This document shows, piece after piece, positions 16,224 through 28,753 of a stretch of DNA of 64,000 nt. The notes beneath the pieces were generated by a model. That model made no database searches. It saw only the letters and a program-made list of their open reading frames with translations, and was not told the origin of the DNA. Where the stretch lies: contig NZ_VSSP01000001.1 of the NCBI RefSeq assembly GCF_008312895.1, forward strand, positions 744,001 through 808,000, written 5' to 3'. Positions within the stretch are counted from its first letter, which is position 1. The number at the start of each line of letters is the position of its first letter. This stretch comes from Luteimonas suaedae (GTDB lineage: Bacteria > Pseudomonadota > Gammaproteobacteria > Xanthomonadales > Xanthomonadaceae). Position numbers and translations under genes: made by a program.

Positions 16224-18656
16224 TCAGCGCGCGATCCGGAACCCCACCCGCGCCCAGGCGCCGCCTTCGGCCAACGCGGTCAGCACGTGCTCGCCGGGCG
16301 TATCGAACTCGCGCAGCAGCGGCCGCGCGCCTTCGGTCTCGGCGATCCAGCGCCCGTTCAACAGCCACTGGATGCGTCCGCCGCTGCCGAGCGCGCGCAG
16401 CGACAGCCGTACGCCACGGCTGCTGCCCGGCGGCCGCGCCAGCGTGGCGCCCTCGTTGACGCCGTCGATGCGCAACGTCGCGACCGCGTCGCGCCCGTCC
16501 GGCGCGCAGTCCGGCGACAGCGGCGGCAGACGGGAAGCATGGCGGGCGGCCGCCGGCAGCCAGGGCGATGCCAATGCCGGCCAGCGCGCGATCTCGGCCA
16601 CGCGCGCGACGTGCGCATCGCTGCACGCGCCCGACAGCCGCAGGCCGCTGCGCACGTCGACCCGGAAGCGCTCGCGCCCGGCGCTCCACAGCCGCGCATC
16701 GCGCTCGGCGAACGTCGGCGGTACCGCGTCGTCCAGCACCCACGCCTGGCGGCGACGCTGGCACAGCGCGGCCGGCTGCGCAGCGGCGGACGTGCCCAGC
16801 GGCCAGCAGATGTCTTCGCGCCGCACATTGTGCGGCGGCGGCAGCGGATTGCCGTCGCCGCGCGCGCGCGGCAGCGTGTCGACCACCTCGAACAGCAGCG
16901 GCAACGCGGTGATCGCGCCGTACTGCCCCGGCAGCGGCGTGCCGTCGGGGCGCCCCACCCACACCCCGATGGTGTACCGGCCCGTCGCACCGAGCGCCCA
17001 GGCGTCGCGGAAGCCATAGCTGGTGCCGGTCTTCCAGGCCACGCGCGGGCGGCCGCCGGTATCGAAGGTGTCGGCGCGCTCACCGGGGCGCGGGTTGGAG
17101 GCGAGGATCTCGCCGACGATCCACGCCGCGCCCGGCGACATCAGCCGCCGTTCGATCAACGGCGCGTCTTCGGTGTTGCGCACGCGGCCGGCGATGCCGC
17201 CGCGGCGCAACGCCGCGTGCGCGCCGACCAGGTCCTCCAGGGTCGCGCCGGTACCGCCGAGGATCAGTGACAGGTTGGGCGCGGCGCCGCGCGGGAACCG
17301 CAGCCGGATCCCGGCGTTCTCCAGCCGCGCGGCGAAGCGCGCCGGGCCGACGCGGTCGAGCAGGTCCACCGCCGGCACGTTGAGCGACAGCCGCAGCGCG
17401 GTGGACGCCGCCACCGGACCGTTGAACGCGGCATCGAAGTTGCCCGGGCGATAGCCGCCGAACGCCTGCGGCGCGTCCACCAGCAGGCTCTCGGAATGGA
17501 TCAGGCCGTCGTCGAGCGCCATGCCGTACAGGAACGGCTTCAAGGTCGAGCCCGGCGAGCGCCAGGCCCGCACCATGTCGACGTGGCCGAGCCGGGCGCG
17601 GTCGCCGAACGCCACCGAGCCGACATAGGCGCGGGCCTGCAGGGTCGCGTTGTCGACCACCAGCAGCGCCGCCGAGGTGCGCTCGGGCAGGTTCGAGAAA
17701 TACGCGGCCACGCGCTCTTCCAGCATGCGCTGCAGGCCGGGGTCGATGGTCGAGGCGATGCGCGCGCTGCGCGGATCGCCGTCGCGCAGCCGCTGCGCCA
17801 GCAGCGCGGCATGCAGCGGCTGCCGCAGCGCACGCGACACCACCGGCTCGATGCGCGCGTCGTCGACCAGGGCGCGCGGCCAGACCTTCTGATCGACCAT
17901 GCGTTCGAGCAGCTTGTCGCGCGCCGCCTGCGCGCGTTCGGGATGGCGGTCGGGGCGCAGCCGGCTCGGCGCCTGCGGCAGCACCGCCAGCAGCGCCGCC
18001 TCGGCGTGCGAGAGGCGCGCGGCGGACTTGCCCAGGTACGCCCAGCTGGCGGCTTCCACGCCCTCGATGGTGCCGCCGAACGGCGCGCGCTCCAGGTACA
18101 GGGTCAGGATCTCGCGCTTGGACAGGCGCGCCTCCAGCTGCAGCGCGCGCAGCATCTGCCTGACCTTGCCGGGCAGCGAGCGGGTGTGCCCCGCGGATGG
18201 CGGGGCGAGAATACGCGCAACCTGCATCGTCAGCGTGGAGCCGCCGGAGACGATGCGGCCGCCGCGCACCCATTGCGCCGCGGCGCGCAGCAGCGACACC
18301 GGGTTGATGCCGGGATGGCGGTGAAACCAGCGGTCCTCGTAGGTCAGCAGCGCCTGCAGGTACAGCGGCGACACCGCGGCGGGATCGGCGGGATGCCGCC
18401 ACACGCCTTCGGCATCGGCGAACGCGCGCAGCGGCGTGCCGTCGCGCGCGACCACCAGCGTGCTGGTGTCGCGCGCCTTCGGCAACGGCGGCGGGACGGC
18501 GAGATCGAGGACCAGCAGCGACAGCAGCAATGCCACCGTGCCCCAGCGCAGCCATGAGAGCCGTGATTGGGGATTCGTGATTGGGGATTCGGCAGGGCGC
18601 ACGCCGCCGTTCTCACACGAGCCGTCATCGCGCGCCTTGGCTTTCCCAATCTCCAA
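16224..18656 (-). CDS. pbpC: Penicillin-binding protein 1C (bifunctional class A PBP)
   Basis: Up to 810 residues. An N-terminal anchor (about 40-52) is followed by a glycosyltransferase domain with EDRWFHRHPG and GGSTLTMQVARIL, a transpeptidase domain with PGSTLKP (active Ser), SLN and KTGTSYG, and a C-terminal BiPBP_C domain. It acts in the periplasm on peptidoglycan, with a specialised repair role in other bacteria. The start is uncertain: the longest frame begins at a TTG at 18656 inside a repeat, while GTG codons at 18602 or 18536 fit better just before the anchor. It follows the alpha-2-macroglobulin gene, as in the yfhM-pbpC pair of E. coli. Confidence 0.9.
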   Translation of the reverse strand: MEIGKAKARDDGSCENGGVRPAESPITNPQSRLSWLRWGTVALLLSLLVLDLAVPPPLPKARDTSTLVVARDGTPLRAFADAEGVWRHPADPAAVSPLYLQALLTYEDRWFHRHPGINPVSLLRAAAQWVRGGRIVSGGSTLTMQVARILAPPSAGHTRSLPGKVRQMLRALQLEARLSKREILTLYLERAPFGGTIEGVEAASWAYLGKSAARLSHAEAALLAVLPQAPSRLRPDRHPERAQAARDKLLERMVDQKVWPRALVDDARIEPVVSRALRQPLHAALLAQRLRDGDPRSARIASTIDPGLQRMLEERVAAYFSNLPERTSAALLVVDNATLQARAYVGSVAFGDRARLGHVDMVRAWRSPGSTLKPFLYGMALDDGLIHSESLLVDAPQAFGGYRPGNFDAAFNGPVAASTALRLSLNVPAVDLLDRVGPARFAARLENAGIRLRFPRGAAPNLSLILGGTGATLEDLVGAHAALRRGGIAGRVRNTEDAPLIERRLMSPGAAWIVGEILASNPRPGERADTFDTGGRPRVAWKTGTSYGFRDAWALGATGRYTIGVWVGRPDGTPLPGQYGAITALPLLFEVVDTLPRARGDGNPLPPPHNVRREDICWPLGTSAAAQPAALCQRRRQAWVLDDAVPPTFAERDARLWSAGRERFRVDVRSGLRLSGACSDAHVARVAEIARWPALASPWLPAAARHASRLPPLSPDCAPDGRDAVATLRIDGVNEGATLARPPGSSRGVRLSLRALGSGGRIQWLLNGRWIAETEGARPLLREFDTPGEHVLTALAEGGAWARVGFRIAR

Positions 18657-18678
18657 TCCCGAATCCCCAATCCCGTTT
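18563..18678. repeat. GGGATT-type short-repeat element between the A2M gene and pbpC
   Basis: Copies of GATTGGGGATTC (18568-18591) and of the complementary CCCAATCTCCAATCCC (18645-18660, continuing to about 18675) flank a 55-bp centre, so the block is an imperfect inverted repeat built of short GGGATT/AATCCC units. Such units are dispersed in Xanthomonad genomes. The element covers the region where the pbpC start should lie. Confidence 0.6.
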
Positions 18679-18680
18679 CC

Positions 18681-21600
18681 TCAAGGCTGCACCACCGTGA
18701 TGCGCTCGACCGGTGCGCGGCCGACGCCGCGCAGCTCCGGACGGTACATGTCCTCCACCAGCGGCGGCGGCACCGTGTAGGTGCCCGGCGTGACCGCCCG
18801 CACCAGGTAGAACAGCCGCGCGGTGCGCCCGGCGTCGAGCGATAGCGCGGCGACATAGCGGTCGTCGCGGAATTCCTCGTGCCTGACGTCGGCCGAGCCG
18901 GCGCGTTCGGCCAGCTCGATTCCCGCCACGGTCACACCGGCCCACTGTTCGGCATCGCCGAGATTGAAGTTCTCGATCTCGAGCCCCGACGGCAACAGGT
19001 CGGTGAGCAGCGCGTCAGGCATCGCGCGGTCGGCGGTGATGGTGACCGCGACGATCAGCGCCTCGCCCTCCTTCAGCGGGCCGGGCGTCCACGGCTTGCC
19101 GTCGGTGCGGTACAGCCGGCGCTCGACCTTGAGATCGCTGAAGTCGGGCTCGGGCGCCGTGCGCGGCACCCCGGCGACCTCCAGGCTGGCATACATGGGC
19201 GGCTCGCCCTTCGGCTCGAAGCGCACGCCGCGCGACAGCGCCGCGAAATCGAAGCTGCGGCCGAACATCCGCGTCTCGGCGACCGGCTCGTCGCTGTCGC
19301 CGGTCCGCAGCACGCCGGACACGCGCCGCTGCTGGCCGCTCGCCAGCGCCTTGCCGAGCCGCGCCAGCGCGATCTGCTCCTGGGTGCTCAGGTACAGCGC
19401 GCCGTTGTCGCGGCGCGCGCCGATCTCGCGGCCGATGTCGATCGCGCGTGCGACGTACGCCGGCTTGCCGGCGCCGCGCTCCTCGGTCAGCGCGATCTTC
19501 AGCGCCGCGTCGCGCAGCGGACTGCCGTAGTCGCCGAGGTAGCGCGGACGCGCGTCCTCGAAGGCGAACCCCTGCGCGATCGCGCGGTCGCCACGCGCGG
19601 CATCGCCCTGCAGGCGCAACGCGAGACCCAGGTGCACCAGCGGCAAACCCGTCAGGGTCCTGCTGCGCTCGTTGTCGTACAGCGCGCGCAGGGTACCCAG
19701 CGGCGCGCGTTGCACCCGCGCCAGCACGTAGCCGGCGTGCGCCTGATAGGTGAACTTGAGGTGCTGGCGGTTGTCGCGACCGTAGAACTCCTGGCCGCCC
19801 CCCAGCAAGTCTTCGTTGAGGCGTTCCAGCGCCTTCTGCAGCACCGTCTCCGGCACCGCGAAGCCGGCCTCGCGCGCCTCGAGCAGGAACTCGGTGATGT
19901 ACGGGGTCAGCGTCGGCGCGGTCTCACCGCTGCTGCCCCACATCGCGAAGTGGCCGTTGTCCGCCTGCATCGACGCCAACCGGCCGAACGCGCCCTCGAC
20001 GATCCTGCGGCGCTGCTGCGCATCGACGTCGCGGATGCCGAGCATCTTCACCGTGGCCGGGTCGAGCATCAGCGCCGCATAGCCACGGCTGGTGGTCTGC
20101 TCGGCGCAGCCGTAGGGATAGTGCAGCGCCCCGTGCAGCGCACTGGCGAACGGGATCGGCGGCAGCGCGCTGACACTCATCCGCGCCTGCACCGAGCCGG
20201 GCATCAGCCCTTCGGCCAACGACGCGTCCATCGTCACCGGCGCCAGCGGGTCGAGCGCGCGCGTCTGCGCGCGCAGCACCGCCGGCCAGCCGGCGCGCAC
20301 CGGCAGGTCGTAGCGCCGATCGACCGTGTGACCGTTGCCCTCCACGCGCACCCGCACCCGCGCGGTGGCGTAGTCGTTGCCCGCTGTCAGCGGGAAGCTC
20401 AGCGTCGCCTTGCCTTCCAGCTCGATCGCCGCGCTGCGCGTGCCGTCGCCGATCGAGACCGGCCCCTCGCCGTCGACGCGCACCGCGAACTCGCCGGACT
20501 TGCCGGTGTAGTTGCTGAGATCGAGGGTGACCGTGCTGCGATCGCCCGGCGCCAGCACGCGCGGCATGCTGGCCTCGGCCACGATCGGCGCACGCACCAC
20601 GGTCTCGGCATCGCGGTTGCCGTAGGCGCGTTCGGAATACACCAGCGCCGACACCCGCAGGGTGCCGTTGAAGTCCGGCACCGGCAGCTCCACCCGGGCG
20701 TTGCCCTTGGCGTCGAGCTTCACCGGACCGGTGAACAGGTCCACGGTCTGCACCCGCGCGGTCGGCCGCCGCGCCTGCGGCAGCGCATCCAGCGCCATGT
20801 CGCCGCCAAAGCGGATGCGCGCGACGCCGCCGTCGTAGCTCTCGATCACCCGTCCGTAGACGTCATAGGCATCGACGCCGAAGCGGCGCTGGGCGAAGAA
20901 GTGCGCCACCGCGTCCGGCACCGGGAACCGGGTGATGTTGAGGATGCCGACATCCACCGCCGATACCGTGGCATAGGCCTCCTGGCCGGCCAGCTGCGGC
21001 GCGCTCACCGTCACCCGCAGCGGCCGCTCCGGCCGCACCAGTTCCTCGACCGACAATCCCACCGCCACGCGCCGGTCGCGCCGGTTCATCGGCACGTGGG
21101 CGATGCCGACCGCGCGCGTCGGCGTGACCTTGCTCGCGGCGCTGCCGCCGCGGAACACCAGCGCCGTCACGTAGACGTCGTGCCGCTCCCAGTCCTCGGT
21201 GACCGGGATCTCGAAAGTGCTGCCGGGCCCGGCATCGATCGCCTGCACGTACAGCAGCGCGTCGCTTTCCACCAGCAGCAGGCCCTTGCCCGGGTGCGGC
21301 GGCGTCACCGTGACCTTCAGCGTGTCGCCGGCGCGGTAGCCGGTCTTGTCGAGGGCGAGCTTGACCTTGTCCGGGCGCGCGTCGAGCCCCCGGTTCTGGT
21401 CGTTCCAGCTCCAGCCGGCGCGGAACGGATAGCGCGTGGTCAGGCCGGTCTCCGGATCCTGCACGTCGACGCGATACTCGCCCCACTCCACCGGGAAATC
21501 GAAGCGCACCGCGCCGCTGCCGGCGTCGACGGTCCGGGTCTCGACGTTCTGGAAGCGGCGGGTGAAGTCATAGTTCCAGCCGCTATCGTCGTCATGGGTC

Positions 21601-23609
21601 CAGTGATAATCGCGGTGCTCGCGCACCAGGGTGACCTTCAGTCCCTTCAGCGGCTGCGCATCCCCCGCCGCGTCCACCCGCACCAGCTCGAAGCCGGCAC
21701 GGGCGTTGGCGTCGGCACCCTCGGCATCGTCGAACAGCGGCCGCACGCCGACCAGGGCGTCGGCCGGCCACATCACCCGCCTGAGCGTGCGGTCGACGCT
21801 GCGGCCGCCGCTCTCGTACAGGCTGCCGGTGACGACCGCGGCGATCGGCGTCGATGGCTTGACCTCTTCCGGCAAGGCGATGTCCTGCTGCAGCAGCCCC
21901 TTGGCGTCGAGTTCGGCGTCGACGACCTCCTTCGCCTCGCGCGGCAGCTCGACCGTCGGGTCGCCGAAGAAATAGTCGGGCAGCGACTCGACCGGATGCT
22001 GCGCCACCGTCACCGCCAGGGTCGCGGTGAAGCGGTTGCCGGCCGCCGGCGCGCCGTAGAGATAGGCGCCGCTCGCACGCAGGCGCAGCGGCCGCCCCGG
22101 GGCGAGCACCGGATCGGGGCTGTCGAGCTCGAGCTTCATCCGTTCGGGCAGGAACTCCTCGATCCGCAGGGTCATGCCCTGGACGGCCTCGCGACTGCCC
22201 GGATCGGTGCGGAACTCGACCTGCCAGCGCCCGGTCGGGGCATCGACGGGAATCTCGCGTTCGAGGCGGTAATAACCCTGCGGCCCCGCCTGCAGCGGGG
22301 TTTCGAACAACGTTTTGCCGTCCGGCTGCTTGAGGCGCACGAACAGCGGCTGCGCCTTGCCGTCCTTGGCCGCCACCGGCGCGCCGTCGCGATCGCGCAG
22401 CAGCGCCGACACCCGCACGGTTTCGCCCGGGCGGTACAGGTCGCGGCCCGACCAGGCGAACACGTCGAACCAGGCCTGCTCGCGTCCGCTGACGGCGAAC
22501 TCCGACAGGTCGAGCGCCGGCTGGTTGAACGGCAGTATCGACACGTCGCTGCCGCGGCTGGCCACCAGCACGTGCGCGGCATCGAGGGTGTAGTCGAGCA
22601 GCGCATTGCCGTGGCGGTCGGTCTCGGCCTTGTAGATCTCCTCGCCGTCGGCATCGAGCACGCGCAATCCGACCCCGCCGGTCGCGCCGCCGTCCCGCAG
22701 CGACGCGGTGTGCACGAACAGCTTGTCCTTGTAGGCGCGCGCGTGCAGGCCGATGTCGCTGACGCTGAAGAATGCGGTCTCGACCGCGTCCTCGAACGAG
22801 CCGGCGCGCTTCATCGCGGCGAAGTACAGGCCGGGCTGCTGCAACTCGGCGATGTCCTGCAGCGGCAGGTGCGTCAGCACGCGCTCGTTGCGCTCGCCGC
22901 CGAGGACGAAACGGTTGACGTAGACCGGCTCGGCCAAGCGCGACAGCGGCCGCCGGTCGTTGTAGTCGGCGCTCAGTTCCCAGCTGCCCCTGCGGCCGCC
23001 GCGCTGGTACTGCCGGAAGAACTGCGGCAGCGCGCTCTCGCGCACGCGCAGGAACTCGACGTCGACCTCGGGCACGTTGAGCGACACCACCGGCAGGCCG
23101 CGGCTCTCGCGCGCCGGCAACACGCTGCCCTGCGAGGCGAACCCGACCGCCGGCTCCAGGTCGCCGGTGTGGATCTTGCGCTCGACGGCCTCGCCCAGGC
23201 GGGTGCCGTCGGCGGCGGTCAGGTCGGCGGAGATGCGGACCGTGTAGTCGCGGTTGGCCTCGACGAACGGGAAGCGCAGTGTCCGGCCATCCTCGTCGAG
23301 CGACCAGCTGCCCTCCCTGTCGACCTTCTCGGCGAAGGTGACCAGCTTGTCGAAATCCTGGGTGCCGACCAGCGGCCGCGAGAATTCGAGCGCGATCGCC
23401 AGTCCATCGCTGCGCTGATCGGGCCAGGCGCGGGCGAGGCCGAAGCCCTCGATCTGCTGCCGTTCGGCATGGATCGCTTCGCCGCTGGCGGCCGGCAACT
23501 GGCCGCCGTCGTCGCGTTTGCAGGCAGCGATGCCGAGCAGCACCAGCATCGGAACGAGGACAGCGATCACGGCCCGGCGGCAGACCGGTCCGACGGCATG
23601 CTTGCTCAT
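18681..23609 (-). CDS. Alpha-2-macroglobulin family lipoprotein with thioester (YfhM-like)
   Basis: 1642 residues, exported as a lipoprotein (lipobox GIAAC about 35 residues in). It has repeated MG domains, a bait-like region, and the thioester motif GCAEQ in the segment YPYGCAEQTTSRGYAALM. Bacterial A2M proteins are thought to trap invading proteases covalently at the envelope, and the pbpC neighbour would repair peptidoglycan. The start MSKHAVG at 23609 precedes a good signal; the frame is open 50 codons further up into gyrA but has no signal-like sequence there. It is followed by pbpC about 25-145 bp later, depending on which start that gene uses. Confidence 0.93.
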   Translation of the reverse strand: MSKHAVGPVCRRAVIAVLVPMLVLLGIAACKRDDGGQLPAASGEAIHAERQQIEGFGLARAWPDQRSDGLAIALEFSRPLVGTQDFDKLVTFAEKVDREGSWSLDEDGRTLRFPFVEANRDYTVRISADLTAADGTRLGEAVERKIHTGDLEPAVGFASQGSVLPARESRGLPVVSLNVPEVDVEFLRVRESALPQFFRQYQRGGRRGSWELSADYNDRRPLSRLAEPVYVNRFVLGGERNERVLTHLPLQDIAELQQPGLYFAAMKRAGSFEDAVETAFFSVSDIGLHARAYKDKLFVHTASLRDGGATGGVGLRVLDADGEEIYKAETDRHGNALLDYTLDAAHVLVASRGSDVSILPFNQPALDLSEFAVSGREQAWFDVFAWSGRDLYRPGETVRVSALLRDRDGAPVAAKDGKAQPLFVRLKQPDGKTLFETPLQAGPQGYYRLEREIPVDAPTGRWQVEFRTDPGSREAVQGMTLRIEEFLPERMKLELDSPDPVLAPGRPLRLRASGAYLYGAPAAGNRFTATLAVTVAQHPVESLPDYFFGDPTVELPREAKEVVDAELDAKGLLQQDIALPEEVKPSTPIAAVVTGSLYESGGRSVDRTLRRVMWPADALVGVRPLFDDAEGADANARAGFELVRVDAAGDAQPLKGLKVTLVREHRDYHWTHDDDSGWNYDFTRRFQNVETRTVDAGSGAVRFDFPVEWGEYRVDVQDPETGLTTRYPFRAGWSWNDQNRGLDARPDKVKLALDKTGYRAGDTLKVTVTPPHPGKGLLLVESDALLYVQAIDAGPGSTFEIPVTEDWERHDVYVTALVFRGGSAASKVTPTRAVGIAHVPMNRRDRRVAVGLSVEELVRPERPLRVTVSAPQLAGQEAYATVSAVDVGILNITRFPVPDAVAHFFAQRRFGVDAYDVYGRVIESYDGGVARIRFGGDMALDALPQARRPTARVQTVDLFTGPVKLDAKGNARVELPVPDFNGTLRVSALVYSERAYGNRDAETVVRAPIVAEASMPRVLAPGDRSTVTLDLSNYTGKSGEFAVRVDGEGPVSIGDGTRSAAIELEGKATLSFPLTAGNDYATARVRVRVEGNGHTVDRRYDLPVRAGWPAVLRAQTRALDPLAPVTMDASLAEGLMPGSVQARMSVSALPPIPFASALHGALHYPYGCAEQTTSRGYAALMLDPATVKMLGIRDVDAQQRRRIVEGAFGRLASMQADNGHFAMWGSSGETAPTLTPYITEFLLEAREAGFAVPETVLQKALERLNEDLLGGGQEFYGRDNRQHLKFTYQAHAGYVLARVQRAPLGTLRALYDNERSRTLTGLPLVHLGLALRLQGDAARGDRAIAQGFAFEDARPRYLGDYGSPLRDAALKIALTEERGAGKPAYVARAIDIGREIGARRDNGALYLSTQEQIALARLGKALASGQQRRVSGVLRTGDSDEPVAETRMFGRSFDFAALSRGVRFEPKGEPPMYASLEVAGVPRTAPEPDFSDLKVERRLYRTDGKPWTPGPLKEGEALIVAVTITADRAMPDALLTDLLPSGLEIENFNLGDAEQWAGVTVAGIELAERAGSADVRHEEFRDDRYVAALSLDAGRTARLFYLVRAVTPGTYTVPPPLVEDMYRPELRGVGRAPVERITVVQP

Positions 23610-23700
23610 CGTGCGCGCACTCTTTCCCTGGAGTGGGGTCGAGTATAGACCCGCCGGCGATGCGGACGCGCGTCGCCGGCGGGTGCGCATCAGCGATGCA

Positions 23701-26307
<2,607 letters not shown>

Positions 26308-26413
26308 CTAGGGTGCTTGCATCCTGGCTGCTCGGACCGTTCGCGGGCGCCTGCCCGGCGGTTCCGGACGGCATTCCGCGCGGCCCATCGGCAACGCGTT
26401 GAAAAGACGTGAA

Positions 26414-26442
26414 ATCATACCACGGCGAGCCCGTTCAAGCGA
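26414..26442 (-). promoter_or_regulatory. Candidate gyrA promoter
   Basis: On the minus strand TATGAT (26419-26414) matches five of six -10 bases. A TTGAAC lies 13 bp before it, which is too short a spacer, and the hexamer at 17 bp is a poor -35. A T/A-rich patch at 26443-26460 lies just upstream. The leader would be about 105 nt. Confidence 0.4.
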
Positions 26443-26472
26443 GCTTTTTTTGTCTGGAAAACAAGGGCTTAG

Positions 26473-26709
26473 ACGCGGATCAACGCGGATACGACGGATA
26501 AGGCTGGATGCGGTGATGCTTGAACCAGCCGACGCCAAGGCGCCTTCGTCGTCATCCCGGCGCAGGCCGGGATCCATTTTGCTTTCGAGGCAACTTCAAG
26601 ATGGATCCCGGCCTGCGCCGGGATGACGGTGTGGGCACATTCCGGACCGGCTGATTTCGGTCTTATCCGCGTCATCCGCCTTATCCGCGCGCATCCGCGT
26701 CGATCCGCG
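26473..26709. repeat. Nested palindromic repeats between gyrA and mtnA
   Basis: The outer imperfect inverted repeat (26473-26503 against 26679-26709, about 31 bp, few mismatches) is made of ATCCGCG-type units. Inside it lies a perfect 28-bp inverted repeat: 26550-26577 against 26601-26628, with a 23-nt centre. The inner arms read CGTCATCCCGGCGCAGGCC and its complement. The latter is a REP/REPIN-type palindrome widespread in this bacterial group. There is no gene in the 412-bp gap. Confidence 0.8.
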
Positions 26710-26719
26710 GCAAAAGCCC

Positions 26720-27778
26720 TCACCCGCCGAACAGCGCCCGCATCGAATCGGCGCCCGGATGCTCGACGACGCCCTTCTCCGTCACGATCGCGTCGATCAG
26801 TGCCGCCGGCGTCACGTCGAACACCGGGTTCCAGGCATGCACGCCCTCGGCCACCGTGCGGCTTCCGTTCATGCCGAGCAGTTCGCCCGGATCGCGCTCC
26901 TCGATCTCGATCGCATCGCCGGACGGCGTGGCCATGTCGACGGTCGACGACGGCGCCACCACCATCACCTTCTTGCCGTGGAAGCGCGCCGAGATCGCCA
27001 ATTGATAGGTGCCGATCTTGTTGGCGACATCGCCGTTGGCGCAGATGCGGTCGGCGCCGACCACCACCCACTCGACCTCGCCGTTCTTCAGCAGGTGCGA
27101 GGCGGCGGAATCGGCGATCAGGGTGGCATCGATGCCGTCCTGCTGCAGTTCCCATACGGTCAGGCGCGAGCCCTGCATCCACGGGCGGGTCTCGTCGGCG
27201 AACACCTTGCCGATCCGGCCCTGGGCGACGCCGGCGCGAATCACCCCCAGCGCGGTGCCGAACCCTGCGGTCGCCAGCGAGCCGGTGTTGCAATGGGTCA
27301 GCACGCCCGAACCCGGCGCGATCAGCGCGGCGCCGAGTTCGCCCATGCGGCGGTTGGCGGCCAGATCCTCGGTCTCGATCGCCTGCGCTTCACGCGCCAG
27401 CGCGGAACGCCAGTCGTCGCCGGCGATCAGCAGCGCCGCGCGCATGCGCGCCAATGCCCAGGCCAGGTTGACCGCGGTGGGCCGGGCGGCATTGAGCCGC
27501 TGCAGCGCCGGTTCCAGGACCGTCGCGGCCGATGTGCCGTCCGTCGCATCGACGGCGCGGGCCGCCAGCACCACACCCCAGGCAGCGGCGATGCCGATCG
27601 CCGGCGCGCCACGCACCACCAGTTCGCGGATCGCGATCGCGACCGCGTCGCTGTCGTCGCAACGCACGTACTCCTCGGCGAACGGCAACTTGCGCTGATC
27701 GAGCAGTTCCAGTGACTCGCCGTTCCAGCGGATCGGGCGAATGCGGTCGTAGCGGGCGTAGTCGATGGGATCGGTCAT
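26720..27778 (-). CDS. mtnA: S-methyl-5-thioribose-1-phosphate isomerase
   Basis: 352 residues. It converts methylthioribose-1-phosphate to methylthioribulose-1-phosphate in the methionine salvage pathway. The active-site residues are Cys163 in [12 protein letters not shown] and Asp243 in [10 protein letters not shown], and the substrate loop [13 protein letters not shown] is present at 56-68. It has normal length and is related to eIF2B-alpha regulatory subunits. The ATG at 27778 starts right before the conserved N-terminus. No other salvage gene is adjacent. Confidence 0.96.
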   Translation of the reverse strand: MTDPIDYARYDRIRPIRWNGESLELLDQRKLPFAEEYVRCDDSDAVAIAIRELVVRGAPAIGIAAAWGVVLAARAVDATDGTSAATVLEPALQRLNAARPTAVNLAWALARMRAALLIAGDDWRSALAREAQAIETEDLAANRRMGELGAALIAPGSGVLTHCNTGSLATAGFGTALGVIRAGVAQGRIGKVFADETRPWMQGSRLTVWELQQDGIDATLIADSAASHLLKNGEVEWVVVGADRICANGDVANKIGTYQLAISARFHGKKVMVVAPSSTVDMATPSGDAIEIEERDPGELLGMNGSRTVAEGVHAWNPVFDVTPAALIDAIVTEKGVVEHPGADSMRALFGG

Positions 27779-27866
27779 CGTGAAAGTTTAGAGCTTGTCG
27801 ACATGGTGCGGATAGGTGTGTGGAGCGCGCCATCGGGGATTTCGACCCGTGCCGGTGCCAACGTCC

Positions 27867-27894
27867 ATGGATCCCCGCCTGCGCGGGATGACGG
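27867..27894. repeat. Single REP-like unit upstream of mtnA
   Basis: ATGGATCCCCGCCTGCGCGG followed by GATGACGG is a variant of one arm of the palindrome at 26550-26628, without a partner arm. The 311-bp gap between mtnA and the DUF3011 gene (27779-28089) otherwise shows no gene. Confidence 0.6.
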
Positions 27895-28089
27895 CGGCGG
27901 AATGACGCCGGCGCGCGCGTCCACACCCTCGTTCCCGCGAAGGCGGAAGCGCCTTTCAACAGCGCGAAGCGCTGGTCAACCCAAAGACGTTGGTCGACGC
28001 TCTCGGTACAGGTCACCGCCGCGTTTCTGTCGGGAAGCCCGGATGCCGCTGCGGGAAAGCAATGCCCTCAGCCGCTGCACCATAGGCTG

Positions 28090-28653
28090 TCAGCGCACTA
28101 GGAACTCGGCGCGACAACCGCCATCGACCCAGATGCCGCCGCGGTCCCAGCCCCAGTTCTGGCGCTGCACACAGCGGGTGCTGGACAGCTGGCGCACCAG
28201 TTGCACGTCGCGGCCGACCGCGGCGTTGCAGCGGCGGTGGCGGTCGTTCTCGGACTCGCAACGCACGATCTGGCCGCCGTCCGCGTCCGACCCGTGCCCA
28301 GGACGTCCGGGGCGCCCTGGGCGCGATCCACCCGCCCCGGTGACGAACTCCGCACGGCACCCCTGTGACACCCAGACGCCGCGTCCGTCGTAACCCCAGC
28401 TGCTGCCCTGGATGCACTGCGCCGACGACAGCTGGCGGCCGATGCGGACGCCGCCGCGGGTATCCGCCGGGCAATACTGGCGACGATTGTCGCGCGACTC
28501 GCAGCGCAGCGCGCCACCCTGCCCGTAGCCGGGACCGTGCCCGTAGCCGGGGCCCTGACCGTTACCCGGGTATCCATAGCCACCGCCGTAGGCCATGCAG
28601 CCGGTGCCACCGAATGCCAATGCGAGTGTCGCAATCCGCAAGGTGCTGTTCAT
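28090..28653 (-). CDS. DUF3011 lipoprotein with two Cys-rich repeats
   Basis: 187 residues. An N-terminal signal (MNSTLRIATLALAFGGTGC, lipobox Cys at 19) is followed by a Gly/Pro/Tyr-rich spacer and two about 56-residue DUF3011 repeats (roughly 48-104 and 130-186), each with four cysteines and the pattern CES...R..C...QLSS..C...W....G.WV..GCRAEF. Probably disulfide-bonded in the periplasm; the function of the family is unknown. The start at 28653 has AGGAGG upstream. The longer frame to 28791 overlaps the epmA 3' end in another frame. Confidence 0.85.
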   Translation of the reverse strand: MNSTLRIATLALAFGGTGCMAYGGGYGYPGNGQGPGYGHGPGYGQGGALRCESRDNRRQYCPADTRGGVRIGRQLSSAQCIQGSSWGYDGRGVWVSQGCRAEFVTGAGGSRPGRPGRPGHGSDADGGQIVRCESENDRHRRCNAAVGRDVQLVRQLSSTRCVQRQNWGWDRGGIWVDGGCRAEFLVR

Positions 28654-28753
28654 GGCGCCTCCTCCTGTCCGATGTCCCGAATGTAATCTAATCGGTGTTC
28701 GTGAACGGAAACATGCACGGGCCGCGCACGCCGGCATGCGCGGCCGTTGCCGT

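Noticed and set aside
18563..18678. Short repeated GGGATT units as a possible CRISPR array.
   Set aside because: Units are too short, irregular and inverted, and there are no spacers of constant size.
18879..23648. A plus-strand open frame of about 1590 codons opposite the alpha-2-macroglobulin gene.
   Set aside because: The minus strand encodes a full A2M with thioester motif; the plus frame has no recognisable motifs and extreme His/Arg composition.
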